Below are positions 15,839 through 26,412 of a DNA stretch of 64,000 nucleotides, one piece after another. The DNA comes from Chara braunii (Eukaryota > Streptophyta > Charophyceae > Charales > Characeae), in contig BFEA01000045.1 in assembly GCA_003427395.1 (NCBI GenBank), positions 623,469 through 687,468 of the forward strand. The letters run 5' to 3'. Positions within the stretch are counted from its first letter, which is position 1, and every line of letters starts with the position of its first letter. Position numbers and translations under genes: made by a program. The notes beneath the pieces are model-generated. The model ran no database searches. It worked only from the letters and a program-made list of their open reading frames with translations, and was not told where the DNA came from.

Positions 15839-17516
15839 TCTTTCGAACCTTCCTTCGAAAGCACTTTCATTCAGTCATAAGTTGGAATGGGGCCAGAAAT
15901 AACCTTTGACAGGCCTTTCCCCAGAATATGGAATCCACTGTTGGCTTTACCCAACCTTAGGAATTACAAGAACATTTTAGAAGAATGATCCCAGCATCAT
16001 CCCACTGGCGGCCACTCATCCTTTCTTTTGTCTCTCATAGATGGGTCAGACTTATCCCCCTGATGGGACTCTCTTCAGGCTATAACCCCCTGTCTAGGTC
16101 TCGTCAGGCTTCACCCCCTGCGGGTCTTTCATCCGTACAGCACATACTGCCAGGAATTTAACCTGGGTCTCTCGTGTTCATGGGGATGCATTCCCATCAC
16201 CTCAGCATGTCTCTCGCTGCCAGGAGTTTAACCTGGGCCTCCCACGAAACACAAGGAATCTCACACTATACTACAGCATGTGCCGTCACCATCGCAGAGA
16301 GAAATCACCCTCCCAAAAGTCCTTGTCCAGTCCGGCTAATTCTCATTCCAACTTAATTGTCATGCACGATTTATCTCCTACGTGTTTTGTGAATGCGTCA
16401 AGGAGTGGTGTAATCCATAAAGGATAACATCTCGAAGTCAAGCCCCGCTTTAGACTCGAGCCTCACCACTTTCCCTCCGATTCCAGTGTTTTCGACCTCG
16501 TCAGTCTGCTGCATGTAGAATAAAACTGCCCCACCTATCATGACCAGGGTTGACCAAACCCTGACCATGGAGGCAAGGTGACCATTCGTGGCGAAAGGTT
16601 GGGTGGTCACTCCTCCCTTTATGCCAACAACAGTCGTCTACTCCAAAGGCACCGTCATAACAAGATTCAAAAAACCTTCCTCCCTTTCAACGATAATGTA
16701 GCCACCCCCCTCGAAAGGAGAGATGACAACATCCCACTATGAACAAGGTTCCGGCGTAGGCCTCACTACCTCATACTGGGCTCACAACACTAGGATTCCT
16801 CAATGCATAACAATTGACACAAAACCAAGTCATAAGGCAAGATAAATAATTGAATCACATGTCTGGCGATAACACGCAGGCATATGACCCAAGTACACAC
16901 CATCTCCTTAGACTTGTGCTTACAAAATCTCACATTCACAACCAAATACACAGAGTCTCACAATCCTATCAGAATCTCATCAAGACATAATAACAGTAAA
17001 ACACTCGTTACAACAAAATGAACAAGAACACGATTCACAGTAAATGTCACAAATATTTTTACTCGAATAAAATCAATTCACCCCTCATACAAAAAAAACT
17101 CATACAAGGTCGAAATCTATAATAATTATTTAACAAAATCATATGGATTCAGTCACCAATACTCATCAAGCATTACGGAAGAAGTCAACAATAGTGACAG
17201 AAATTACAAAAACTATAAAATAAAACCCTAGTCAACCTATGGCTGGCATACCACCGCATCTGGAATGCTAGCAGAAACTCAGCAACCTCATTACGGGTGA
17301 GCAAATGCTCCCTTCGTCATTGTATCATCCCGCAAAAGACATAACTTATATTAATAATAAATCAATAAAATTCATAAAGATAAAGCTAGTCTCGCTTTCG
17401 ACAATATTTAACCCAAACCCACATAGATACTTTACCACAACGGATTTATAATTCTCATCAAAAGTCTTAAATCAGTCGAGTGTCGTTCCACCAGGGAGAA
17501 CGGTAGTTTGCCGTTA
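15839..17516 (-). other. Element G internal non-coding region
   Basis: No open frame above about 70 codons and no gag or pol similarity on either strand. Some short repeated phrases occur around 16050-16250 (CCAGGA(A/G)TTTAACCTGGG twice). This is consistent with a LARD-type element. Confidence 0.7.
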
Positions 17517-17534
17517 TCCCCGGCAACGGCGCCA
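17517..17534 (-). promoter_or_regulatory. Element G primer binding site, tRNA-Asp
   Basis: The plus strand reads TCCCCGGCAACGGCGCCA, the 3' end of plant tRNA-Asp(GTC) including CCA. The minus strand is thus its exact complement, two bases from the LTR end. Confidence 0.92.
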
Positions 17535-17536
17535 CC

Positions 17537-17838
17537 TGTCGAGCGCATCGGCCCCCGCGGCCGCGTCACGCAGGTGAAACTTAGGCCTTCAACCTTTTTA
17601 GAGACAACTCGGGGACGATACGGTAACCCTTGCCGACCCTTCGCCGCTTCAAACGAACGTCGATGACGTCACACGTCAATGACGTCCTACGTCAACGACG
17701 CCAGGCTTTAGGTCTGTCAGTTATAGGTTTGGTCTGAATAACTTCGGCAATGTCAATCTCATCATGTTCCTCAACAAAAAAAGTCGGACAGTGTCTGACC
17801 TTAAAAAACTCGGGCAGAAAGGGGTGTTTGTCCTGACA
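17537..17838 (-). repeat. Element G 5' LTR
   Basis: Direct repeat of 15044-15355. It carries a 16-base local duplication (ACGTCAATGACGTCCT region) absent from the other copy and lacks a short block near its start, so the two LTRs have diverged since insertion. Confidence 0.88.
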
Positions 17839-17992
17839 CCGTCCTCCTCACCCAAACTTTATTTCAACACCCTCACCGCCACAACATCCCTAACGGGCAA
17901 CATTCCCCCATCCTTCCGATCAATGGACATCCCCCCCTTCACCGGCCTTCCCCACAAGGACGTCTTCGTGTTCCTCAACAAACTCACGACAA
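17839..17992 (+). pseudogene. Element A: gag fragment after the G insertion
   Basis: The frame reading TATTSLTGNIPPSFRSMDIP then FTGLPHKDVFVFLNKL continues gag after element G. It stops being gag-like at about 17992, where the sequence becomes minus-strand integrase. This marks the left breakpoint of the internal inversion. Confidence 0.6.
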
Positions 17993-18950
17993 GGACTTCG
18001 GTAGCTTCTCTAAGGAGTCTGTTCATTGTTGCTACCCATTCATTAAGAGAAGGGCAGGGAGTGGAGGGGTTGAGTTGTGAAGGGAGCAAGAAGTTGGAGG
18101 GCAAGCGAGGATGGTAGCCAAGGTCGAGGTAGAACGGGGACATGCCAGTGGATGGCCAGACAACATTGTTATAGGCGATCTAGGCGACTCTGAGCAACTG
18201 ATCCCAGTCGTGTTGATGTGGATAACAATACTTTCGCAGGATTCTTTGAAGAGTATCGTTCATCCTCTCGGTTTGTCCATCGGTCAAGGGGTGGAATGTA
18301 GTGTTCTACTTTAGCGCGGTTCCGTAGGCTTTAAAGAGGTGTTTCCAGAATTGTGAAAGGAAGCGAGAGGTGTTTCCAGAATTGTGAAAGGAAGCGAGAG
18401 GTGTTTCCAAAATTGTGAAAGGAAGCGAGGATCACAGTCGTTGATGATGTTCTCAGGGAGACCGTGATGGCGTGCGACACAGTCAAAGAAGAGAATGGCG
18501 ACGTCCTTGGCGTAGTGCGGTGTGGTGCAAGGGATGAAGTGGCCGCGTTTAGTCAAGCGGCAAACAATGACATAGATGCAATCATGTCCGCGGTCTTGGG
18601 GAGACCGCAGACGAAATCCATGGAGATGGACCATCGGTGGGTGGGGATCGACAATGATTGTAGCTTGCCGAGCTTGGCGCGGTTTGAGGGGTTGACGGCT
18701 TGACACGTAGGGCATGAGCAAATGTATGCTTTGATGTCGACGAGTAGGGAAGGCCAGTGAAAGTAGCGGGAGATGGTGTCGAATGTTTTTTGAAACCCAA
18801 GATCTTCGGCAGTCTTGGTGTCGTGGTGCTTAGCCAAGAGCTGGGTACGGAGACCACATGCGTCAGGGCTGCAAAGTCGGCGAGTGCCTTTAGTATCGAT
18901 GTAAAGGAGATTGTCATGGAGGGAGTAGTTGGGGACAGGGTTGAGGTCAC
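17993..18950 (-). pseudogene. Element A: integrase, inverted segment
   Basis: Minus-strand integrase, which would insert the cDNA into the chromosome. The zinc-binding part keeps CSCPTCQA, but the second His of HHCC is lost (AEDLG where the family has AGHLG). The core shows ISMDFVCGLPKT (first Asp), a frame change, then HGLPENIINDCDPRF (second Asp) and HPLTDGQTERMN (Glu). It continues to GMSPFYLDLGYHPRLP and NRLLREATE. A 31-bp triplication at 18335-18427 and an in-frame stop break it. It ends abruptly at about 17993, and its C-terminal domain appears on the plus strand at 22058. Confidence 0.82.
18335..18427. repeat. 31-bp tandem triplication in integrase
   Basis: The unit AGAGGTGTTTCCAGAATTGTG plus ten more bases starts at 18335, 18366 and 18397. 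Since 31 is not a multiple of three, it shifts the integrase frame between the second Asp and the Glu. Confidence 0.9.
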
Positions 18951-18955
18951 GAAGC

Positions 18956-20359
18956 TTATTGTAGACGGTTGTGAAGTCTGGGCAAGAGAAATGATAGCCT
19001 TGGGTGTAGCGATGGTGAAGAGACAGGAGGAGTTGGATATGTCATTGCGACGTAAACTTTCTCAGGGGGTTTGTGATCGGGGCGTTGGGAGAGGGCATCC
19101 GCAACATGATTGCTTTTGCTGGATGTATGGCAAATGGTGAAGGTGAACTGGGCGAGAAAGTCTAACCAGAGAGCTTGTCGTGGGGTAATGTCTTTCTTTG
19201 TTAGGATAGAAGAGACAATGGTGTTATCCATGCGGATGGTGAAATATTGCCTGTCGAGGTACGAGCGCCAGAATTTGAGGTCGTTGATGACGGCGAGGAG
19301 CTAATTCATTTCCGAGGGAAGGAGTTTATTGCTCGCGAAGGCGATGGGGTATTCGTCGGGTGGGGCCTCGGGGTGGGTAGGGGATTCCTTGATGGAGAGA
19401 GTTCCGGTGGGGTCACGAGGAAAATGTTGGGACAGGACGGCTCCAATGGCGAAGTCGAGGGCGTCGGTGGTGATGTAGAAATGGCGATTGGGGTCAACGA
19501 TTTTGAGGACGAGGGTGGTGGTGATGAGTTGTTTGATGGTATCGAAGGCGTTTGGGCAGCGGTCGTTCCAAGTGAAGGGTTCATCCTTGCGGGTGAGTTC
19601 GTGGAGGGGATACGAGATGTCGGAGTAGTTGTGGATAAAGGGGCGGTAGTAGTTGGCAAGGCCAAGAAATGATGGAAGTTGGAGTAGGGTCTTGGGTGGT
19701 GGATACTCGACGAGGGCGGTTACCTTCGAGGGGTCCATGCGGATACCTTCAGCGGAGACGATATGGCCAAAGTATTCAACGCTTGATGTGGCAAAGGTGC
19801 ATTTGCTGAGCTTGGCGTATAATTTTTGCTCTCTGAGGATAGAGAGGACTTGGCGGGGATGCTGAAGGTGGGACTCGAAGGTGGGGCTATAGACGAGGAT
19901 ATCATCGAGGTAGACGACGACACGGACTTCGAGGAGGTCGCGGAAGATGTGATTCATTGTAGATTGGAATGTGGCGGGGGNGTTCGTGAGTCCGAAGGGC
20001 ATCACAAGGAATTCGTAGTGCCCGAATCAGGAACGGAAGGCGGTCTTGTGGGTATCCTCCTCGCGGATGCAGATCTGGTGGAAGCCACTGCGGAGGTCAA
20101 TATTGGTATTGGCTCCACGGAGTCGATCGAGAAGCTCAGAGATCCGAGGTAGGAGGTACTTGTTCTTGATCGTGATCCGGTTCAAGGCGCGGTAGTCTGT
20201 GCACATCCGAAGTTCCGATGTTCCGCCTTTCTTTACGAAAAGGCAGCTTGTGCCGAAGCGGGATGAACTCGGCTTCATGAATCCTTTTTCAAGGAGTTCA
20301 TTGAGTTGCCGCTTCATTTCTTCAGCTCCGGAACGGAGAGTTGGTACGGAGGGCGGCAA
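18956..20359 (-). pseudogene. Element A: reverse transcriptase and RNase H, inverted segment
   Basis: Minus strand. The RT N-part (20359-20027) has [31 protein letters not shown] and [11 protein letters not shown]. After a stop and one ambiguous base (19981) the palm continues with FLVMPFGLTN and the catalytic VVVYLDDILVYS, then SFLGLANYYRPFI. RNase H follows: its first motif reads YITTDALDFAIGAVL (TDAL for the usual TDAS), and after a stop near 19301 come LLAVINDLKFWR and a late HVADALSQRPD. RT copies element RNA into DNA and RNase H removes the template. At least two stops make this copy inactive although YLDD is intact. Confidence 0.85.
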
Positions 20360-21231
20360 GGTGGAGAGTGGCCGGGCTCCAAATCGATGGTGTGGGATAC
20401 GCCATGATCCGGAGGTAATCCAGCAGGCAAGGATTCGGGGAAGGCGTCCTTGAAGTCGTCGAGGATGGAGGTGAGGGCGGGGTCGGAGGGGGGGCTTGGT
20501 CGGGTTTGTCCGTTTGGGAGCAAGTCTTCGGGACGCTCGCGATCAATGACAAGGGAATAGTAGGTGGAGTTTGGGTTCGTGCGAGCCATGTGAAGGAATT
20601 GGTGCGGGGTGACGGAGCTTGGGGAGGTGGGATAGGGGAGATAGGGAATGTCGACGGTTGTGTCAGGGGGGTTGGTAAGGCGAAGGAAGTTGGGGTGGAA
20701 AACGTATGGCATGTAGCGGTCCAGCCACGGTGTTCCCAAAACGATATCGCACATCAAGTGCATGACATCAAATGAGACCTGACTGCAGAGGGTTTCGACA
20801 GTCATGGTGGTCTCGAGAACCGTGCAGTCTACTACGACGACGGTGTCTTTGTTCTCTAAATGAATTGTAATTGAGGACTCGTAACCGGTGGAGGTAAGAC
20901 CGACTTTTCACACACAGGCCTCGGTGATGAAGTTACCGGTGGCTCCAATGTCGAGCAAGGCCCGAAACTTAGTCGTAGACACACCGAGGGTGGCGGCGAT
21001 GAATTTGAGGTGGAAGCGTGATGAGTTGGCGGTGGAGATAATTGTGTTGAGTTGGCGTTGTTCATTGCCTAATTGGACAAGTCGATCGTGTCGGGCTTGT
21101 TCCTCAACAACATCAGAGAAGGTGACAGACGATGGATTTGAAAGTAGGGTTGAGAAACATGTGGCAGTGAGGGGGGCATCAGGCGACGAGGGTTGCGACA
21201 CCTGGGGGTCGTCCGGTGGGATGTGCGGCAC
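20360..21231 (-). pseudogene. Element A: aspartic protease and linker, inverted segment
   Basis: Minus-strand frame with FRALLDIGATGNFI (active-site Asp, DIG for the usual D[ST]G) ends at a stop at 20908. A second frame (20805-20314) holds CDIVLGTPWLDRY, the C-terminal ILG motif of retropepsins, and runs through [21 protein letters not shown] into the RT N-terminus. The two halves are separated by a frame break. Confidence 0.75.
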
Positions 21232-22050
21232 CGAAGAGAGGGGAAGGCAGACGTATTGTCGATGCCAAATGGGGCACCGGTGGGGTGGAGATCGTCACCG
21301 GTGTGGAGATCGTCACCAACGGGATGGCCGACAGACTAGTCGACGATGTCGGCGCGGGTTCATGGTGATCATTGGGACAATGTTTAAGTGAGAGGAGGGG
21401 CCGAGAGTGGCGGATGCGGAAGCGGTGGGTTGGGGGGCCGCGAACCTGGGTGTCGGACGTGTGAACTGTCTGGTATTTGGACAGCTTGTCTGTTGACGTC
21501 CTAACTGTCTGCACCGGAAACATCCACCCTTAGCTTGGAGGTAGGTTCGCTCCTCCGGCATGAGTTTCGTGAGACGGGTTGGGTGGGTGTTTATGGGAGG
21601 ACGGTTGTAGCGTTCTCTCTTTTCCATCCGCATAAGGTGGATGGTGGAGAGCTCGTCGGAGGAGAGCGATGTGGTGTCTAGTGGGTCTGAGAGGGTGTCG
21701 GGGTCAGGGGTGGAAAACTCGTCCGAGGAGGCAGAGAGAGAGGTTTCGTCAGTGATGTTATGAAAGAATTGTGGGCGGGGTGGGGCGGATGTGAGTGCGT
21801 CCTTGTATGGGGTGAGGAATTTGTCTGGGTGGATGGCGAGGTTGAAGAGATCGGAGAGGGACATCGGGGGGTCGTGGAGGAGCGAGGTGGCTCGGTCCTT
21901 GCGACATCCCCGTTTGAGCGGGAGATGAATGCGGCATCGCTGACGTAATCAAGGGGGATGTGTTGCCGCAACGCACGGATGTATTGGACAAAACGGTCGA
22001 TTGGGTCGTTCTGTCTAAGGCGACAGAGTTGTTCAAAGTAGAGTCATCGA
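21232..22050 (-). pseudogene. Element A: gag C-terminal part with nucleocapsid, inverted segment
   Basis: From about 22045 a minus-strand frame reads LYFEQLCRLRQNDPID and FVQYIRALRQHIPLDYVSDA, the end of the capsid domain. A Ser/Pro/Asp-rich linker follows, then a basic nucleocapsid with CFRCRQLGRQQTSC. The His of the CX2CX4HX4C knuckle is Arg here. It begins mid-domain at the right inversion breakpoint, whereas the first half of gag lies on the plus strand to the left. Confidence 0.7.
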
Positions 22051-22057
22051 CCGTTTT

Positions 22058-22350
22058 TTGCAGGTGATGAGATTGGCCCACTCGAGGAAGGAATGGGGTT
22101 CCGTGTTTGCTTGTTGGCGGTTATTCAAAAAAGGGGATAAAGTCTGGCTCTCCGCCAAACGCTTTGAACCCGAACACGGCTTGTCCAAGAAACTCTCGAG
22201 CAAGTGGCTCGAACCCTTCCCCATCATTGAACAAACCTCCCCCGTCAACTACAAACTCCAACTCCGCCCTGTCTTCCTCGTTGAATACCTAAAAGAATAC
22301 CATGAATCCCCACCCCAATTCGCTGACCACCAATCATGTTACCCACAAGC
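22058..22350 (+). pseudogene. Element A: integrase C-terminal domain
   Basis: Plus-strand frame with FKKGDKVWLSAKRF, KKLSSKWLEPFPI and VNYKLQL, the DNA-binding GPY/F-type C-terminal module of gypsy integrases. It follows logically from the minus-strand integrase that stops at 17993. A one-base insertion near 22350 separates it from the chromodomain. Confidence 0.8.
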
Positions 22351-22542
22351 CCTGAATTCGTCGTCGAAGGCATCATAGGACGAAGAACTACTTAGGTATC
22401 TGAGCACCCTGAACCAATCACAAAATACAAACTTAAATGGACAGGATACCCTGACGAAGAATCCACATGGGAACCTCCTACTAACCTTAAGAATGCCATG
22501 AAACTCTTTCGCGCCTATGATCGTGCCCATCCTATATCCTAG
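22351..22542 (+). pseudogene. Element A: chromodomain
   Basis: The frame from PEFVVEGIIGRR, through YKLKWTGYPDEESTWEP and NLKNAMKLFRAYD, ends at TAG (22540-22542). Lys-Trp-x-Gly-Tyr and Thr-Trp-Glu-Pro are the hallmark chromodomain residues that read methylated histone tails and direct integration. One in-frame TAG sits after GRRTT. It directly follows the integrase C-terminal module, as in chromoviruses. Confidence 0.85.
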
Positions 22543-23394
22543 CTGCCCACTATGGCTAAACCTTGCCTAAACCCCGCCTAAACCCTGGCTAAACCCCGCA
22601 AACCCTGCCTCAACCCTGCCTCCTTGCACCACACACATCCCCTGTACCCAGCAAACCCCTTGCCCCTTGACTTCCCTCTGTCTGATCCACTCTTGCTTCC
22701 ATCTCGCGCCGTTCTCCCATTTGTCCTCTGCCACATCTTTGTCCCTCTTGTCCAAGTAGTACATGTGGCCCCTGCACGTTGTCGGCGATAACGGATCTAA
22801 TGGCAAGTGCACGAGGACGATGGCATGCTGCAGCTCAGTACGAGGAGATAAGACAACTGGTTGGCCACCATGCTGTCAGCACGTTGGACTCGCATACTTC
22901 TGGAGCAATATCTCTGAGATGGACATCAAGATCAGTCGGGGACCTGCTATCCGGATCAGACCTCGTGATCAAATCGTGTGCCGGGCGCAACCTGCTACTG
23001 GGGCAATCAAGCTGAAGTCATTGTCGTCTACATCACGGAACGGTTGAAGACTGCTTCATCACTGACACTTTTGTGACACCCTCCTAGACCTTCCTCAAGA
23101 CCTGCGTAGCACGGCGAACACGTTCGGAGTTTTTCTGAACGTCCGAATGTGTTCGGCCGTTCGCCCGATCGCGGCGCGAACACATTCGCACGAACGACTT
23201 TCAGCGGCCGGCGAACGCATCCGTCGTCGGGCGGTACAGGGCTCGGTAGGGCAACCAGGGGGCGTTGTGGGGTTTGGGGGTTTGGTTGGCGGGGTTGGGC
23301 GGGCGCTGGGAGCATCTGCGTGGCGGGAGGGGCCAGCCTGGGCCCGCTCGTTCGAATTCGAACGCGCATACCCCGCCAGTCACCCGCCCGGGGA
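22543..23394 (+). other. Element A 3' region: CCTAAACCC-like runs and CGAA/TTCG-rich DNA
   Basis: 22550-22625 holds irregular GCCTAAACCCCG/GGCTAAACC units. 23115-23225 is dense in GAACACGTTCGGA and CGAACG motifs. No domain-bearing gene is visible; this looks like the 3' untranslated part of element A. Confidence 0.5.
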
Positions 23395-25200
23395 GCCGTC
23401 GCCGTCGTCGTCGTCGCCGTCACCGTTGTCTCCATCGCCTCCCAGGTGAGAAACCACGTCGCGTCCTCCTCCGCCCCCTCCTTCTTCTCCTCCTCCTCCT
23501 CCTCCTCCTCTTCTTCTTCATCCTCGTCCTCTGACTCGTAACCCGCCATATCCTCCCCGTTCTGCTCCCCCTCCAGGGCCTCCACCTCGTCCTCCTCATC
23601 TTCTCCTTCCTCCTCCACCTCGTCGACCTCCTCCACCTTCTCCTCCTCGTCTTCTTCCTCCTCCACCTCGTCGACCTCCTCCACCTTTTCCTCCTCGTCT
23701 TCGTCCTCCTCCTCCACCTCGTCGACCTCCTCCCCCACCTCCTCCTCCTCCTCGTCATCTGCTTCTTGCTCCTCGTCTTCCTCCTCCACGTCTACCTCCT
23801 CCTCCTCCTCTTCCTCGTCCTCCTCCTCCTCCTTCGAACTTCTTCGGCTTGTTCTTCTTCCTCCTTCTCCTCCTCCTCCTCTTCCTCCCCATCCTCCTCC
23901 GCCACCTCATCGACCCTCACCACCTCCTCGTGGTCTTCTTCCTCCTCCTCTGCCATATCGAAGTCCTCCTCCCCGCCTTCCTCCCTCTCCTCGTCCTCTT
24001 CTTCCTCCACCTCCGTGTCATCGACCACCTCCTCGTCCTCCTCCCCCTCCTCCTCGTCCTCTTTATCCTCTTCCTCCTCTGACGAACGCACGGCTGCCAC
24101 GTCAGCACGCGCGACTTTTGTAAGCCGCGCGTGCTGACGTGGCAGCCGTGCGTTCGTCAGAGGAGGAAGAGGATAAAGAGGACGAGGAGGAGGGGGAGGA
24201 GGACGAGGAGGTGGTCAACGACAGGGAGGTGGAGGAAGAAGAGGACGAGGAGAGGGAGGAAGGTGACCAGAAGAAACAAAAAAAAAAAGGTCGCGCTCCT
24301 CCTCCCCATCCTTCTCCGCCACCTCGTCAACCCTCGCCTCCTCCTCCTCCTCCACCTCCTCCTCCTCCTCTTTATCCTCCACCTCTTTATCCTCCTCCTC
24401 GACCTTTTTATCCTTCTTTCCACTCCTCGTCCTCCTTCTCCATTCTCTTCTCCTCCTCGTCTTCCTCCTGTAACGAAAGCGCGGCTGCCACGTCAGCATG
24501 CGCGGTTTTTTTTTTGCCCTTCTTCTTCCTCCTCTTCTTGTTCTTCCTCCTTTCTCCTCCTCCCTCCTCCTCTTCCTCCTCCTCCTCCTACTATTCTCCT
24601 CCCCCATCCTCCTCCGCCATATCCACATCCTCCTCCTCTTCTCTTCCTCCTCCTGCTACACAGCCTACACCCTCCCGATCTTCTTCCTCCCCCTCCAGCG
24701 CCTCCACCTCGTTGACCTCCTCGTCCTCCTTATCCTCCTCCTCGACCTTTTCTCCTTCTTTCTGCTCCTTGTCCTCGTCCTCGTTCTCCATTCTCTTCTC
24801 CTCCTCCTCTTCCTCCTCCGCTGCCACATCAGCATGCGCGATTATTTTCTTTTCCCTTCTTCTTCCTCCTCTTCTTCTTCTTCCTCCTTTCTCCTCCTTC
24901 CTCCTCTTCCTCCGCCATATCCACGTCCTCCTTCTCTTCTTCTTCCTCCTCCTCCACCATATCTACACCCTCCCCATTGTCTTCGTCCTCCATTCTCTCG
25001 TCGTCGTCCTCCTCCATTCTCTCCTTAACCTTTTCTTCTTCTTACTACTGCTCGTCCTCCTCCATTCTCTCCTCCTCCTCCTCCTCCGCCATATCTACGT
25101 CCTCGTCCTCCTCTTCTTCCTCCTCCTCCTCGACCTTTTCTCCTTCTGTCTATTCCTCGTCGTCGTTCTCCATTTTCTCCTCCTCCTCCTCTTCGCACCC
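23395..25200. repeat. 1.8 kb polypyrimidine:polypurine tract
   Basis: The plus strand is almost all C/T (CTCCTC, TTCCTC, CGTCCT) except for a G/A-rich arm at 24126-24290. Phrases such as GGCTGCCACGTCAGCATGCGCG recur at about 24092, 24483 and 24818, suggesting 340-390 base duplications. Long acidic or proline-rich frames across it (up to 366 codons) follow from composition and have no domain. Such mirror-like tracts can form triplex DNA. Confidence 0.85.
23970..24270. repeat. Long inverted repeat with 12-base loop
   Basis: Arms pair outward from 24113 and 24126 around the loop ACTTTTGTAAGC. The inner 90 or so bases on each side are identical in reverse complement, and pairing continues with a few mismatches to roughly 23970 and 24270. 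A hairpin stem of about 140 bp results. Confidence 0.88.
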
Positions 25201-25264
25201 ATCAGAACCCCCTATGCCCCCAAACCCCTATATATATAAAAAAATAAAATAAAAAATTAAAAAA

Positions 25265-25345
25265 AATACGTTCGCGTTCGGTTGATTTTCGGACGTGTTC
25301 GCGTTCGGTCATATGCGTTCGCGTTCGCCGACCGAACGCGAACGG
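25265..25345. repeat. CGTTCG/CGAACG cluster
   Basis: GTTCGCGTTCGG occurs twice, with further GTTCGCGTTCGCC and CCGAACGCGAACGG forming an inverted pair. Together with a similar cluster at 23115-23225 it brackets the polypyrimidine tract. Confidence 0.75.
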
Positions 25346-25499
25346 AATGCTACGCAGCTCAAGACATTCTTCACATTTTGACACTTTGTTACCAACCTGA
25401 GACGTTGTTTTCCCGGATCTTCTCGGACACCCCAACACTTGAGCATTGAACGAACAATTTTTCTTTTTTTTAATCTTCTTTCTCTCAAACCTGACAACC

Positions 25500-25795
25500 T
25501 ATAACTCTGTAGAACATCAATAGGATTACCCTTTTACCTGACCATTGCTACCCTCACCCTTGTAGAACCTCAATAGGATTACCCTATTACCTAAACATTG
25601 CTACTTCACCCTTGTAAAACCTCAATAGGATTACCCTCTTACTTGAGCATTGATTCCCTCATCTCTTACTTGAGCATTGATTCCCTCATCCCTGTAGAAC
25701 CTCGATAGGATTACCCTGTTATTCGAGCATTGATTCCCTCATCCCTGTAGAACCTCAATAGGATTACTTTGCTACTTGCATTACTCCCCCTTTCC
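25500..25795. repeat. 53-bp tandem repeats before the 3' LTR
   Basis: Five copies of a unit with TGTAGAACCTCAATAGGATTA; GTAGAAC anchors lie at 25509, 25562, 25614, 25694 and 25747. The 80-base step contains an extra 28-base duplication of CTTACTTGAGCATTGATTCC and what follows. Confidence 0.88.
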
Positions 25796-25870
25796 TTTCT
25801 GACCAGTGATCGGCCCCGTCCCATCCGTCACAGTTGTTCATTGGGTCTTTGGCAGCCGGGACGTTGCCTT

Positions 25871-25887
25871 CCAGAGGGAGGGAATAG
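25871..25887 (+). promoter_or_regulatory. Element A polypurine tract
   Basis: AGAGGGAGGGAATAG lies directly before the TG of the 3' LTR, the expected site for plus-strand primer formation. Confidence 0.8.
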
Positions 25888-26412
25888 TGTTACGGACTCA
25901 GCCAGGGCTCGATCCCTGGTCCGCGGGTCAGCACCTGCCAGGCTGCTATTTTTTTTTTTTTGAGTCTTTGATCTCCGGTTCCTGACTGTTGGCACCCTCT
26001 GCAGTTGGCGCCCGTTCTCAACTTCCTCCTCTAGCACTTTCAGATTTTGATACTTGGCGCCATCCGGCATTCTGGCGCCCAGGCTCAGACCTTCGATTTT
26101 GAGTTGATCCCTGGGGAAAATTGCACTTTTGCCCCCGGTCCTCAACTTGAGTCCGGTACTTAAGACCGGACTCAAGCTCAGTTCGACATTCAGTTTTCGG
26201 CCTCAGTGCTTGTGCTTCAGTGCGACTTGCTGAGACATTGTGTTCGGAATCCAAGATTGCGACTTTGCGACTTTGCGACTTTGTGACTTTGCCACTTTGT
26301 GCCCGCGCCTGTCGAGTCGTGTCGAGTCTGCGTCGAGTTGAGTGAGCGTGTGGGTGTGCTCTCCCTCTCCCTCTTTCTCCCAGTCTCGTTGCTCTGCCTC
26401 AGCCCCGTCACA
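25888..26412 (+). repeat. Element A 3' LTR
   Basis: Runs TGTTACGGACTCAGCCAGG to CAGCCCCGTCACA, 525 bases, a direct repeat of 11908-12395. It carries extra sequence near 26030-26055 and a short GCGACTTT duplication near 26265. Confidence 0.9.

Larger units (their letters stand above)
15044..17838 (-). mobile_element. Element G: non-autonomous LTR retrotransposon primed by tRNA-Asp
   Basis: Two direct LTRs of 312 and 302 bases, both TGTC...GACA, flank 2.18 kb without coding capacity. An exact 18-base tRNA-Asp primer site lies two bases inside the high-coordinate LTR on the minus strand, and a minus-strand purine tract abuts the other LTR. It therefore reads minus and is a small LARD-like element needing another element's proteins. 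It sits inside element A gag. The flanking five bases (ACCAT and CCGTC) do not match, so no target duplication is visible. Confidence 0.9.
11908..26412 (+). mobile_element. Element A: chromodomain-bearing Ty3/gypsy retrotransposon, rearranged
   Basis: Two direct LTRs, a Met-type primer site after the 5' LTR, a purine tract before the 3' LTR and gypsy-order coding remnants define a 14.5 kb element. Flanks are ATAAC (11903-11907) and AGAAC (26413-26417), a target duplication with one mismatch. The chromodomain after the integrase places it among chromoviruses by family knowledge. Element G is nested in gag, and an internal segment (17993-22057) is inverted, so gag and pol read on opposite strands. 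It inserted into the leader of element F, because F-leader sequence continues on both sides. Confidence 0.85.

Noticed and set aside
22550-22625. CCTAAACCC-like runs suggesting an interstitial telomere
   Set aside because: Units are irregular (GCCTAAACCCCG, GGCTAAACC) and do not form a CCCTAAA array.
24139-25239. 366-codon plus-strand frame and 253-codon minus-strand acidic frame (23789-23028)
   Set aside because: Both are translations of the C/T-rich repeat; several frames on both strands are open at once and no domain is present.
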